64,000 bases of DNA from NCBI RefSeq assembly GCF_902167145.1, contig NC_050104.1, positions 98,963,849-99,027,848 on the forward strand. Direction: 5' to 3'. Shown here piece by piece: positions 45,663 to 57,200 of this stretch. The position numbers were made by a program, and so were the translations under genes. This DNA comes from Zea mays (lineage: Eukaryota; Streptophyta; Magnoliopsida; Poales; Poaceae). The notes beneath the pieces were generated by a model that was not told the origin of the DNA, did no database searches, and saw only the letters and a program-made list of their open reading frames with translations. Numbering within the stretch: position 1 is the first letter of the stretch; every line of letters begins with the position of its first letter.

Positions 45663-46477
45663 GGTTGTCTCCAACAAGGTTCAGTATATGGACCTGTACC
45701 CTAAACGTAGAGGTCTGTCAGGTCCCCTACTCGTCCAACAAGGTCCTCTATAGCGTCCCCTAAATTATAGCGCACCAGCCAGGAATCATAAATGTGGAGG
45801 CTCCCGACTGTGCGCTATCCACGTGACGGATCGAGCTCCTGCCGCGCTGAAACATCCACCTCCTCCCTCAGTGCGCTAGCGACTGCGTCTCCCGTGGCGG
45901 AGCTTTGATCCGGCGTGCTTCGCCGCTGGCATCGAGGAAGCTGGGAGAGAAGAGAGGTTGCGTGGGCAGGTCTGGCGGTGGACCGGTCGCGACTGTTGCA
46001 AGCAAGGAGGAGCAAGCCGTCGCTAGGGCAGTTGGAAGCGAGGTTGCCCGAGCTCCTCGGAGGAGAGTCGCCATCGCCAAATGTCTTCGTCGTCCGTCGT
46101 CTTCGTCGAAGGTTGGCGAGAAAAGGAAGCACAACTCTTCGCCGCCGTCCTCATCCTCTCCGATTCGGTCGACCACACCAGATTCGAGCAGAACTAGGTT
46201 GGATCTACATATTTCGATTACGTATACGTTCGATTTATGACCGTATTTTGTTATGCGATGTGTTTTCTTTACCGTATTTCGGCCATGCCATTAGGGTTTA
46301 GGTTTACGGTGATACAACTTTTCTGTTCTCCCAGATCCGTAGCCTTCCATTGATGAACACACTCTTGATTCAAATTCATCTCCCTTGTATTTCAAAACAG
46401 CTTTAGGTTTAGGTTTTGATGGTGCACACAAATACATTGAAATCCGATATGTCCAGTACTTATCTTTGGTGTATGTA
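45663..46477. other. Unassigned segment: possible end of a PIF/Harbinger-type transposon or gene 5' end
   Basis: Begins after a TAA with GGTTGTCTCCAACAAGGTTC, and TCCAACAAGGTCC recurs at 45737, like terminal and subterminal repeats of grass DNA transposons. A GC-rich stretch (45840-46190) is open on both strands for about 100 codons with Arg/Ser-rich translations lacking any known domain. An AT-rich stretch with promoter or intron character follows (46200-46477). The right side is cut by the Sirevirus LTR at 46478, so the other terminus is outside the window. Identity uncertain. Confidence 0.35.
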
Positions 46478-48140
46478 TGAAAGTAGCCTAGAGGGGGGTG
46501 AATAGGCTAATCTGAAAATTTTCAAAACAAACTTCGAAAGATTGTTAAATCTACAGTTCAACTGGTGCAGGCCAGTTCAACTGCTACGCGGGTAAGTTGA
46601 ACCACTCTGAACCAATCCAACTGCTTTGCAAACTCTAGACTATAAACTAAGCGAAATTGTATGTTGTGAATCCTTTCGAGAAGAAGAATGTAACTAATAG
46701 TCAAAGTGTGGAGAGTGAAGATATGAAAGCTATTTCACCACATGATCCACATGGCGGGAAAAATCTATATGTCTATCTTGCTAACAAAATATCTCAAGTA
46801 CAAAGCAAGCAAGAACACGAGACACAAGATTTATCTCGAGGTTCGGCCACACCACAAAGGTGTCCTACTCCCCATTGAGGAGCCCACAAAGGCCGGGTCT
46901 TTTTCAAACCTAATCCTCCAAAACCCAACAACCAAGGTCAAGGGATTCCTTATCTCAAATGTTGCTCACAAGAGCGGGATTACAAACTTCTTGGGGTCGT
47001 CCACATATTTGGAGACTCCCAAGAAACCTCAAATTGTCTTGAAACCTAGGGTTTCAAGAACATCGAGAATGCACAAGAGGTGTTTGCAACAAGCTCAAGA
47101 ACTTAAATGAGATGGGAGAGGAAAACCAAATTCGTGAGCACAAGCACAAACCTCACACCAAAGGACTCCTTCAACCAAGTTGAATCTAGAGCAAGATTTA
47201 AGTGTGAGAGAGTGGAAAGGAGTGCTTTTGTCTCAAGTTAGGTGAGCAATGAATGTGGGTGTGTTCAGCAGCATTAAAGAGAGGGGTGTGGGTCCTTTTA
47301 TAGTCACGGCTCAAAAACTAGCCGTTTGAGCCAGGACCCCGTCTAAAACCGGTTGAACCGCCCCTGGTAGGTCAGACAGACTGTCTGCCAGTCTGTCTTG
47401 AACCGCCCCTGACGACTCTGTCGACCTGTTTGCTAGTCTGACTGACAGACTATTGGTCAGAGGTCAGAGGGGTCAGAGGGGTCAGAGACCAGTTGAACTA
47501 CCCCTTAGGACCAGTTCAACCGACCTTGACCAGAGAGTTTAGGAGAGAAAACCCCAGTTCAACTGCCCAGAGGCAAGTTCAACTGGTGTATGGTCAAAGA
47601 GGTTCATAGTTGAAGTTGAAGTTCAGCTGGAGTTGAGAAAGCTCAACTGTAGTTGAAAAAGCTCAACTCAGCTGAAGTTTAGTTTAGCTGAAAAGCTCAA
47701 CTGCAGCTGAAGAAGCTCAACTCAACTGAAGTTTAGTTCAGCTGAAAAGCTCAACTGCAGCTGAAGAAGTTCAACTGCTTTTCAACAAGAACACTCCTAG
47801 TTTCTCAAACCTAACCACGGCCAACCATAGAACGTTCAAGAGATTTTTGGTTTTCAAAAATAGCTTTTGAATTTGAAGGCGTGAGCTATAGCAAACACCA
47901 TTACCTGTCCGAAAACTACTAAGGAAGAATTACATCATGCGACTCAAGATATACATAAAGTTTTATATGTCCGTCGCATGGAGACCTTTCAAGGGAACTG
48001 CATATGTGTTTCTTTAGTCCTTGATACTTCCTTTAGTTCTTGTACATTCTAAACATATACTGGGAACAAACTCATTAGTACCCTTATTTGTTTTGTCATT
48101 AAATCACCAAAATCCTCACTTAGGGTTGATTGCACTTACA
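46478..48140 (-). repeat. Element S1 3' LTR with GTTCAACTG palindrome cluster
   Basis: 1663 bp; plus-strand ends TGAAAGTAGCCTAGAGGGG and GATTGCACTTACA. It shares TAGAGGGGGGTGAATAGGCTA and ATCTCGAGGTTCGG with other Sirevirus LTRs. The mid part lacks the usual CCGGAC palindromes and instead has many copies of CAGTTGAAC/GTTCAACTG and a tandem array at about 47590-47785. Confidence 0.8.
47590..47785. repeat. Tandem palindrome array in S1 LTR
   Basis: Alternating AGTTGAAG, AGCTCAACTG, CAGCTGAAG and AGTTTAGTTCAGCTG units. A segment of about 62 bp (AAAGCTCAACTGCAGCTGAA to TTCAGCTG) occurs twice with little change. The cores are self-complementary (CAGCTG, AGTTGAACT-like). Confidence 0.75.
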
Positions 48141-48158
48141 ATCACCCCTTTTTTGGTG
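48141..48158 (-). other. Element S1 polypurine tract
   Basis: On the minus strand CACCAAAAAAGGGGTGAT precedes the LTR. S2 has the equivalent CCAAAAAGGGGGAGAT at 50970-50985. Confidence 0.75.
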
Positions 48159-48677
48159 ATTGATGCCAAAACATATAAGGTCAAAAGGATAAACATTTGA
48201 AGTGGTAAGGTTCTTTTGAAAAATTGTATGTATATGGCTCCCCCTAAATGTGTGCACAAATTTTGAATCAAGTGTGTTGACATAATATGTCAAATAAGCA
48301 ACACATTTAGAGGTAGTGACCAAGTCCACACTAAATACAATCATCCGAGGGGTGCAAGAGTGTCATCAAGAAAACTGTGATGCATATGACTACTTCTAAA
48401 CACCCATCATTTGTATTTCATGGCAACATAAATATCACAAACATATGGGGCAAATGATGATGGCTAGAAGACCATCATAACACAATGAATAATATACCAA
48501 ATGTTTTATTACATCCATTGATGAAAAGATACAGACCACAACTGTGGCAAAAACAAAAAATAAGCAAGAACGAAAAATAAAAAATGACTTGGCTATCCTT
48601 GGATTTTAGATTTTCTCCCCCTTTTTGGCAGCAAGGACCAAAAACGAGGAGAGAGAGATAGAGAGAGAGCACATGAA
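48159..48677 (-). other. Element S1 untranslated region between 3' ORF and LTR
   Basis: AT-rich with no ORF of note. It contains CCTTTTTGGC-type pyrimidine runs (48617-48631), a second polypurine-like site on the minus strand, as often found in Sirevirus 3' regions. Confidence 0.55.
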
Positions 48678-49540
48678 TCAATACCCTCCCGAAGGAGCAA
48701 GATATGATGGAGGGTAGGAAGGGTAGTCTGGGAAAAAACTTCGCATCATGTCTTCCTCGTATGATGAGTCCCGAGGAGGCTCATCGCCAGAGGGAAAATC
48801 GGATGAGGAAGACGGGCCCTGATAAGGAGGAGGAGGAGGATGGTGGTAACCAGAGCGAGAAGGCCTTGGGTCACCAGGAATGGGTCCCTGACCCAAATAG
48901 GGAGGAGGGGGAAAGTGACCGGGGCCAGGTGGCCTAGGGTCACTAGGAATGGGTCCTTGACCCGAATAGAGAGGAGGAGGAGCCGAGGTATAGTAGGAGT
49001 CATCAAACTCCTCTGCCTCATCCTCAGGAGTAATGAATGGCCCACCATATTCCTGTTGGTGCAACTCATTAAGATTCTCAAGGTAGGTGGGGGTCGGAGG
49101 CGGAGGAGACCCAGAAGGAAGGGGATGACCCATGGAGGCGGCATATCGACGAAAGTCCTAATGCAGCGCCTTAGTCCGGCGCCTATGCACGGACTCCTCG
49201 ATGGCCCGGTTGCGGCACATGGCGAAGGCGCTAGCAATGCCCTTGGCCAGACGAATAAACAGTCCCCGGCCTTGTCCCCGTCCCTGGCCCTGACCTCTAC
49301 CTCTCCCGCTGCGGTCCATCGGACGTGAAGCAGCGGCGGCGTGAGAGGAGGACTCATGATGAGGAGACTAAGGAGGCGGCTCATCGGAAGAAGCAGGGCC
49401 TCCAGACCCTGCGGGAGCCCGCTTTGGACGTGCAGCTGGGTTGTTGGAGTCAACCCAGTATGGTACATAGCGGGAGTGTTTGACAGGCTTCTTGAAGCGA
49501 GTCTGGGTGACCACTTCGATCATCTTCATAATAAAGGGTG
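48678..49540 (-). pseudogene. Element S1 extra 3' ORF (proline-rich, C-terminal part)
   Basis: The only coding sequence left of S1. From 49540 it reads KMIEVVTQTRFKKPVKHSRY, a basic/Gly-Arg region (RGRGQGQGRGQGRG), RNRAIEESVHRRR, then the Met at 49133 and a Pro/Gly/Asp-rich tail with two near copies of GQGPIPxDPRP (about 25 residues each). In-frame stops occur near 49380 and 49160. It occupies the position after pol where Sireviruses carry env-like ORFs, but no membrane segment or signal peptide is visible. The N-terminal part is displaced by S2. Function unknown. Confidence 0.6.
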
Positions 49541-50969
49541 TGAAAGGATCACGATGCCCAAGAGGGGGGTGAATTGGGCTTTTCTAAAAATCAACACTAA
49601 TTAAAACCTAAACAAGAGCCCAACTTCACCCCAACAACTAGCACTAAGAGAATAATACTAGAAATACAACAATGCTAGAACAATACTTCAAATACTTGCT
49701 AAACAAATACACAATGTAAAATGTTTGAATTATGTGCGGAATGTAAAGCAAGGTTTAGAAGACTCCTCCAATTTTTCCTGAGGTATCGAAGAGTCGGCAC
49801 TCTCCACTAGTCCTCGTTGGAGCACCCGCGCAAGGGTATCGCTCCCCCTTGGTCCTCGCAAGAACCAAGTGCTCACTACGAGATGATCCTTTGCCACTCC
49901 GGCATGGTGGATCCCTCACGACCGCTTGCAAACTTGAGTCGGGTCACCAACAAGATCTTCATGGTGATCACCGAGCTCCCAATGCCACCAAGTCATCTAG
50001 GTGATGCCGATCACCAAGAGTAACAAGCCATAGACTTTCGCTTGACCAAGAGAAGCCTAATGCAAGTGGTGTGTGCTCTAGGTGGCTCTCGAGAGCGCTA
50101 ATGAGGAACAAATGCGGGATTAAGATTCTCTAATCTCCTCACTAGGCTTTTGGTGCTTGCAATGCTCTACCAATGTGCTGAAATTAATGTGGGCAGCAAG
50201 ACATTGAATATGGTGGGTGGAGGGGGTATAAATAGCCCTCACCCACCAACTAGCCGTTATCAGCAAAGTTCTGCGCATGGGCGCACCTGACAGTCCGGTG
50301 CGCCACCGGTGCGCCAACGGTCGACTCCAACGGCTAGTTCTGACAGCTAGCCATTGGGCAGATGGCACACCAGAAAGTGAACAGTCACTGTCCGGTGCAC
50401 ACTGGACAGTCCGGTGCGCCACTAAAATTCCACTCGGGAACCTTGCGCTCTTGGGTTTCTACGTGGGGAAACCCTTCCCCTGGGCCAGCCTGGCCCCACC
50501 TGGTAGAGGGCGCACCGGACAGTCCGGTGCCCCAAGGCCAGAAACTCTATTTTCTGTTATGTGCTGTTTTTCAAATCGGTTTTCGTTCTAACTTGACTGT
50601 ATGTTCTAGAGTGTCACCTAGCACTATATGTGAGTGTGAATATGCACCAACACTACACTAGAACTCTCTTGGTCAAACTACTCATCGACAACCCCTCTTT
50701 ATAGTACGGCTAAAACAGAATAAAAGACCTAACTAAATCACGAGTGTCCACAACTCCTTGACACTCGGACTACGTAGTCCTTCACTTTTTGTTTCGGCGT
50801 TTTAGCCGTCGCTTCGAGTTCTTATCTCCAGGATTGTTTTCATGGTTGTAGTACTTCTACCTGTAATGCGACCTAACTTACCATTTGTCTGTGCAAAACA
50901 CATGTTAGTCACATATAACATTACGTTGTCATTAATCACTAAAACCAACCAGGGGCCTAGATGCTTTCA
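49541..50969 (-). repeat. Element S2 3' LTR
   Basis: 1429 bp; plus-strand ends TGAAAGGATCACGATGCCC and GGCCTAGATGCTTTCA. It contains the Sirevirus palindrome CACCGGACAGTCCGGTG perfectly at 50513-50529 and near-perfectly at 50284-50300 and 50400-50416. It adjoins the polypurine tract (minus strand AAAAAGGGGGAGAT). Confidence 0.85.
50284..50529. promoter_or_regulatory. CACCGGAC-GTCCGGTG palindrome cluster in S2 LTR
   Basis: Three copies of the 17-bp palindrome known as a conserved Sirevirus LTR motif: 50284-50300 (one mismatch), 50400-50416 (one mismatch) and 50513-50529 (perfect). Presumed regulatory. Confidence 0.75.
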
Positions 50970-51412
50970 ATCTCCCCCTTTTTGGTGATTGATGACAACC
51001 CTACAAGATTTGTGAGAGTAGTTTGTTTTGAAATTTCTGTCAATAGAGAAGATGGTTAGTTATACTCAGTAATCTTTGACAGAAAGAGTGTGTACCAAAA
51101 TAATAAGAGTGAGCGCATACACATCGTAAGTTTCTTGTTCATATAAAAGTGAAATCAAATCGATGAACAAGAACTAGAAGACTGGTGATAAAATATAAGG
51201 TGAAAACATAATACACACAGTCAACATAAGCATCGAGAGTATATAATAGAGTTTGTGAGCCAAAAGCATCATACAAAAGTGAAGCTAGTACAGAGAGTAA
51301 CAAGCACATATATTACATCAAAATGACTCTCTACTAACTCCCTAACTCCCCCTAGCTCTCACAACTCATATCTCTCCCCCTTTGACGTCAAACACCAAAA
51401 GGGAACCCGAAC
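50970..51412 (-). other. Element S2 polypurine tract and 3' untranslated region
   Basis: The polypurine tract (minus strand) is at 50970-50985. The rest is AT-rich non-coding sequence, with another CCCCTTTGACGTCAAACACCAAAAGGG-like segment near 51376-51402 of which the strand complement is purine-rich. Confidence 0.6.
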
Positions 51413-53574
51413 CTACACATCAGAAGAGGGAGAAGGTGGCGGAGGTGCATCCGGTTGCGGTCGAGGCAGTAGAGCGAACGCCAGCTGTGGGTCAGAGTCA
51501 GTCTCGGATCTAGGATCTGCTGTAGAAGCTAGAGCTGGTACTGACACAGACGGAAGCTGTGCTGCAGGAGCTGCCGGAGCCGAAGAAGTCACAGACACCA
51601 CCACAGCAGCAGTGGTAACAGCAGAAGCTGGTGGCACTGGCGGCTGAGGGCTGACGAAACCAGGGTGACCGGCCGGAGCGGAGAGGAAGAAGGACAAACT
51701 GTAGGAAGAGGAGGTCTTGCCTGAATGGCTGGCACAACAGCAGCCTGAAGAGGTGGAGGCGGTGCTGACTGAACTGGGGGAATCGATACACCAGTATGCT
51801 AAAGCATGAGAGTCATAAAAGCCCTGTTCTTAGCCCGGTCCTGGAGAAGCTGCTGCTGTAGAGAATCCTACCTGTCCTGAATCGTCTAGAACATCGAGAG
51901 CATTCTCTCAGACAACTGCAGCTGGACCGCTGCCTGACGGGCCTGCTCGGCTGCCAAGTGAGTATGCTGCTGAGTAAGAGTCTGGAGAATCGCAGCAAGA
52001 GCAGGGTTAATGGCTGGAGGGGCAGCTGGGGCAGCACTAGAACTCCCAGCCTCATGATCATATGTGCAAGGAGGCATAGGAGGCGGAGGCGGAGGAGGAA
52101 TTCCAAAGTCATCATCATCATCATCATCATCATCATGGACTGCTGCGTCCTGAGTCTCAAACTGGTGAAAAGTGGTATCCTCGGCCTGAGTATCAATCAC
52201 TGGAGCAGGTGCCGGCACAGGATCCTCTGGAGCTGGACGGTACGACCCAAAGATGAGGCGAGAGGCCTCAAGAGCACTCTGGAACTATGGGGGCCGAATC
52301 AGCTGAGCAAAGATGTGACACAGATAGTGAGCATAAGGCAGCTATCGACGAGCACGTAGACCATCTAGTACTGTGTCCTCGATCTCACAAATGAGAAAAT
52401 CCACAACATCAAACTCTGAGTGAGAAACTAGGGCACCAAGGAGCCAAAGCTGAATATGAGTGGCAGCCTCCCTGTAGCCCATCCGTGGCAGAAGCGTCCG
52501 TCTCATGAGCTGATATAGAAATCTGGCCGCTGTGGTGAAATCTGCCGGAGAACGTCGCGACCCATCTGAGAAGGGCGGTCGGAACAAAGCCGCGACGTGA
52601 GCTGTACTAGGAGCAACTCCGCCGTGAGGGCGACGAGGAGGGTCAGAGGTGCCATAGCACATGCTGTGAAGACGAGTCGATGACTCGTTAAATCCAAACA
52701 CCTGACGAATCTGACTGGCATGAATAGTAACATCCTCTCACTCAAATCAGAATCTCATCCAGTGGTGATCAGGGTCGATCCATACAGTAGCATAGAAAAC
52801 TCGGACCCATTCCTCAACATATCTGTCGCTGGTAGTCAACAGAGAGAGAAGTCCAGGCAGATATGAGAGGTGAACCTCAGAGTCGGCACCGGCGGCTAGT
52901 AGGAAGGCAGGGAGATCCAAAAGCCAGTGCGCTCGCAGAGCAATTTGAGCTGACAACTGTGCTCTGTAGAAAGACTCCTGAATCTTGGTGCTAAAAGGAT
53001 CTACCGCTGCAGGGTCTCTCTGTGCAGGTAGCCAAGACTCCACGGGTACGTATCTGAACTGATGTACCCATGCCGCTGTAGCACGCTGAAGATCAAACAA
53101 CCTGGGATCCGCAGCAAGTGGTCGCACCTCAGTCTCATCACGCTTCCAGAAGCGAGCAGGTGGGATAGGTGGAGCGGAAAGGGGAGCGGAAGGAGCAGTG
53201 GAAGCTAGAGTAGTAGAGGTGGTGGGTATGGCTAAGGTGGTGGATGGCGCAGGAGTGACAGGGGCAGGCGAAGTGGGTGGAGGAGTGGTAGCAGTGGTGG
53301 GAGTGGTAGGAGCGGAGGAGCGAGGACGAGAGGCATGACGACGAACTCGGTAGGCAATCTGATCTGAAGAAATCTTTAGCTGATCTCCTTGCTCTGCCTG
53401 CTCAGCGGCTGCTGCTGCTGCTACCGCTGCTCGGGCTGCTCTGTCCAGACACCGCTTCTTGCGGCCTTCCTGCTGCTCCAAATACATGATCTTTCTCTTG
53501 ACCTGCCTAAAGGGGCAAGGAGGGTCCTCGTGATCTCCTCCCCCTGGCACCGACACATTCTTTGTGCGCGGCAT
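51413..53574 (-). pseudogene. Element S2 extra 3' ORF (env-like position)
   Basis: ATG at 53574 (MPRTKNVSVPGGGDHEDPPC) opens a frame of about 700 codons. A Lys/Arg/Ala-rich start with a helix of Ala repeats is followed by a Pro/Thr/Ala linker, a folded-looking domain (ARFWKRDETEVRPLAADPRL, QESFYRAQLSAQIALRAHWL, VEEWVRVFYATVW), then SQIRQVFGFNESSTRLHSMC, an Asp run, a Pro run, and a Gln-rich helix. Stops at 52747 and six bases on, near 52340, 52290 and 51883 are in the same frame; a frameshift occurs near 51800. No membrane segment is clear. A polypyrimidine tract plus ATTTGCAG lies just upstream (53584-53605), suggesting expression by splicing. The family is unknown to me. Confidence 0.65.
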
Positions 53575-54263
53575 CCTGACCTGACGACTGCAAATGAGAG
53601 AGAGAAGCTAAGCACAAGTCGATAATAGTCGATAGAATATCAAAAGAGTGGATGTCAGGAGAGGTGAAAATCCAGGCAGGACATGAGACGGCTCACGAGC
53701 AGGCAAGGTCACTGAAATGACAGAAGAGGTGAGCACGTATTAGTCACATAGTCATAAGTATATGAAATGTGAATAAATACATACACAGAGAATTATGGCA
53801 CAAAAAACGAAATATATGGTGATCGAGAGGTCAAACGACGCGAAAACGGCGTTTGAACGAGAAATAGTGCCATAGGAGGTTTGGAATTCAAATTGAGGTA
53901 TGAAATGACGTGGAATTGAGCCGATACTTCATGAATAGGTTTATATGGGTGAATATGAGTGAAGTGTGTGCTTGGTTTGAATTTAGGCAAAGAAAATGGA
54001 ATTTGGGCACTCGGCTCAGAAACGATCGCTCGAAACAGGAAAATATGTGAAATTGAAGCCTGGTATATCGGATTGGCGTGCAATTTGATGAATATGTTAC
54101 TGGAGGTGTTGTGAAGGTGCCTGAAAAATTTGGGTTCAATTGGAGCATTTTTGGCTGGTTTGGGCATTTCACCGAGCATGTGGTGTGCAGAGGTTTAGGG
54201 TTTCGGTGAAAAGGCTATTTGAGGTGGAGAAACCCTCCCGAAGGAGCTAAGAACCTGCAGGGG
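53575..54263 (-). other. S2 leader/intron-like region upstream of the extra ORF, first part
   Basis: T-rich on the minus strand, ending in a pyrimidine tract and TTTGCAG at about 53587-53593, which looks like a splice acceptor. Short ORFs here lack domains. The sequence continues beyond the solo LTR at 57911. Confidence 0.5.
54259..54263. repeat. Target-site duplication of 3.6-kb solo LTR, left copy
   Basis: AGGGG, repeated at 57906-57910. Confidence 0.9.
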
Positions 54264-57200
54264 TGTAACACCCTGAATTTGGGGGTATAAAATTTCTTTG
54301 CTCATATTCACAAATTCAGGTGTTACTTCCCTTTTCTCATCCTTCCTCATTCTTTTCTTTCTCATTTCTATAGGAGAAAAGTGCTTATTTTATTTGTAAT
54401 TATAGTTTAATAGGTTAAACCCTAAGGGAGTATGAATTGTTGCATCATGTTGAACCCTAGATTTCACTTTTGCTTGGTGCATAATTCTTGGAAAGTCTAA
54501 TTTGAATTTGTGGCTTATTTGGATTTGAATCAAATAGAGAAAATAAAAAGAAAAGAGAAACCAAATTTCAGAATAAAAAGAAAAGGAAAGAAGCCCAACC
54601 CCGCCGCCCCCTCAGCCTTTCGGCCCAGCTAGGCCCATCCCGCGCGCGCGCTCTCCCCCCCCCCCCCCCCCCCCCCCGCTCTCTCTGCCCTGGCGGGCCC
54701 GCCCGTCAGCGCGGCCGCCTTCCGCGCGCCCGCCCCCGCTTTCCCCTCTCTCTCTGCTCGCGGGCCCGGCCTGTCAGCCCCGTCGTCCTCGCGTAACCGC
54801 CGCCCGAGCTGCGCGCGGCCGCCTTCTCCGCGCCCACATCGCGCGTGGAGCTCGCAACCGCCCCGCCCCTGGCCACTTGAGCCCAGAGCCCCACTCGCCC
54901 TCTCCCCCTCCCTCATTTGCGCTCCAGCAGACCCCTCTTCCACCTCCCCCTCGCTGCGCGCACGCCCGAGAGCCGCCGCCATAAACCCCCACCGTCCCGA
55001 GCTCGTTTCCCCGTCGCCGTTGGAGCTCCGCCGTGCCCGTTGCCACGGTGAGCTCCGCCTCGACGTCCGCAACCCGGGACGCGCCCCAATTTCCCCTCCC
55101 CCTCCCTATTTCTCTCTGCCCGCGCTCACCCGCCGTTCCCCGTGCAGCCTCGGAGGTCCGCCACCATCGCCCCGGGCCACCGTCGCGCCATTGCCGCCGC
55201 CGAGGAGTCCCCGGAGCCCGCCTTGAGGTAAAGAACCTCTCCTGCCCCCTCCAAACCCGCGTATTGCCTTCTGCTGCGCTTAATTCCTCGCCGGAATTGT
55301 TTTATGCCGCCGCCGAGCCGCTCCGCCGTGAACCGCCCCCCTCCGGTGTCCCTGCCCCGACCCAGCCCCCACCGGGCGATTCCCTGTGCCCTCCCCAACC
55401 TTCCCGGCCGCTCAGGTCGCCCCAGAGACCCGCCGAGCGCCCGCGCCCCTCGTCTCCGGCGAGCCCTCCGCCGCGGGGACGAGCGCCGCCGCCCCAGCTA
55501 GCCGTAGGAGAAGCCAAGGCCGCCCACCCGATCCCCGCCGTCCGTCCCAGATCGGGCGGTCCCGTTTTAATTAGGCCGAGCCCAATCCTGGCCGTCCGCC
55601 GGAGATCCAGCGGCCCAGGCCCGCTTCCCCCACACCCCGCCTCCCTGCCGTTGGGCCTCTCCTGTCAGCCCACCCGCGCCCGCGCTGCCCGCTGGCCCCG
55701 CCTGTCAGCCCGCCCGCACCCGCGCTGCCCGCTGGCCCCGCATGTCAGCCCGCCCGCGCCCCGCGCTGCCCGCTTGCCCCGCCTGTCAGCCGCCGCGCTC
55801 GCGCTGCCCACCCGGCCCCGCCTGTCAGCCGCTCCGGTCGCCGCGCGCTCGCGCGCCCGCCCGCGGATCTAATCCTGGCCGTCCGCCCGAGATCTGACGG
55901 CCGTAGGAGCCCGATACCCCTTCGCCCGCGCGTTTTCTTAAAGAGACCCCCGGTTTTCTGGAATTTAAACCCGCCGTCCCTGGTTTCTCACAGTTAGGTC
56001 CTCGGACCTTTTATTTAATTCAAAATAGGTATTTAGGGTATATTTTTAACCCCTAAACTTGTAAAATTCATAACTTTGTCATATAAACTCCAAATTAGGT
56101 GCTTCAAATTGCAAAATGCTCATGATGTTTTTGTCTATCTATTTAAACAATGTTTCCCTGCTGTTTCCATGTACCAATTAATTATTAATCATTAGGATAG
56201 GATTAAGGTTATTGGAACCCTATTTGAGATAATTAGAAGTTGGTAGACTTTAATAAAAGTTGGAGTACTTAAGTTTAGGGACTTAAACACCTAGGTTTAG
56301 GAACTTAAAACCATGTAATGATTTAATCCCACCACTGACTTAAACCTGATTAGTGGATAATGAATCACTTTGTATAAGTCCTCTACCCCAGACCTAGGGA
56401 ACACTAGAGTGCCTATCCCTTTTCTACTATGAACTTGTGATCTCTCTCTGCTGCATATGTTTGGTATGTTGCTTTTTGTTTGTTATTTTCCCAAGTGCAT
56501 AGTGTGAATGATTACTTTACGTAGACAACGAGCAGTCTGTGCTTCCCGAGGAGGTTGCAGAGGAAGTCCCTGATCAGCAGTTTGGTGAAGGCAAGTGTCC
56601 TCTGTCCCATTATGTCCTATTCATTTATAACTTACTACCCCGCATTACTTACTTGAAACCTAAGGATTGACTAGCTTTACACTTTACTTTATCCTTGATG
56701 ACCTTATGGGATGTTATGGTTAGCACTCTGCTATTGCCTTAACTTAATCAATGAACATGATGTGACTATTTATGATACTGTTATCCTGATGATGTTGATA
56801 ATCTTGTGATACTCTAGGGGGCTCAGGCTGTTTCCTGAGTACCTCTCCGTAAGGACCTGTTCGTTGAGAGACCACCCGGGATAACAGTGCAACCATGAGG
56901 GTGAAATGGGATGCCCTTAGCCAATTAATTAGAGGAACTAGAGGTGTAGTTGCTTCGCCGTCGTGCCGTCAATGGGGTCCAGGCACAGTGCTTGCTCTGC
57001 CGAGGCTGAGTGCCGAGGTTCTTTCGTTTTGCTTTTTGTTAGTCACTCTCCTGCGGGGAGGGGTACTGTGTTTATCAAACTGGAGAAACCTAACGGGCAG
57101 CTATGATCCCTAGGGAATCTTTGTAACAGCTACATAGTGATGCCCTGCCGGACCACCTAGGTAGTGGTCAATGGGGATTAGCTCTCCCCGGGTAGAAAGG

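Larger units (their letters stand above)
46478..49540 (-). mobile_element. Element S1: Sirevirus (Copia), 3' portion
   Basis: A minus-strand element: 3' LTR at 46478-48140, pyrimidine tract just right of it (polypurine tract on the minus strand), then the 3' ORF up to 49540 where S2 is inserted. Pol, gag and the 5' LTR must lie right of the window, beyond S2. The base before the LTR is in the unassigned segment. Confidence 0.75.

Noticed and set aside
50277..50661. ORFs of ~100 codons over the CCGGAC palindromes
   Set aside because: They translate the palindromic LTR repeats on both strands, so they are products of the repeat sequence.
52105..52137. CAT trinucleotide microsatellite
   Set aside because: It encodes the Asp run of the S2 3' ORF and is an ordinary slippage tract.
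53793..54179. Minus-strand ORF of 128 codons before the S2 extra ORF
   Set aside because: Low-complexity translation in a T-rich intron-like stretch, with an overlapping alternative ORF in another frame and no domain.
54655..54678. Run of about 22 C
   Set aside because: Simple homopolymer, possibly with uncertain length from sequencing; no functional reading.
54629..55872. Long overlapping ORFs on both strands (up to 279 codons) in the solo LTR
   Set aside because: Composition above 70% GC suppresses stops in all frames; translations are Pro/Arg/Ala-rich with no motif, and the region is inside an LTR.
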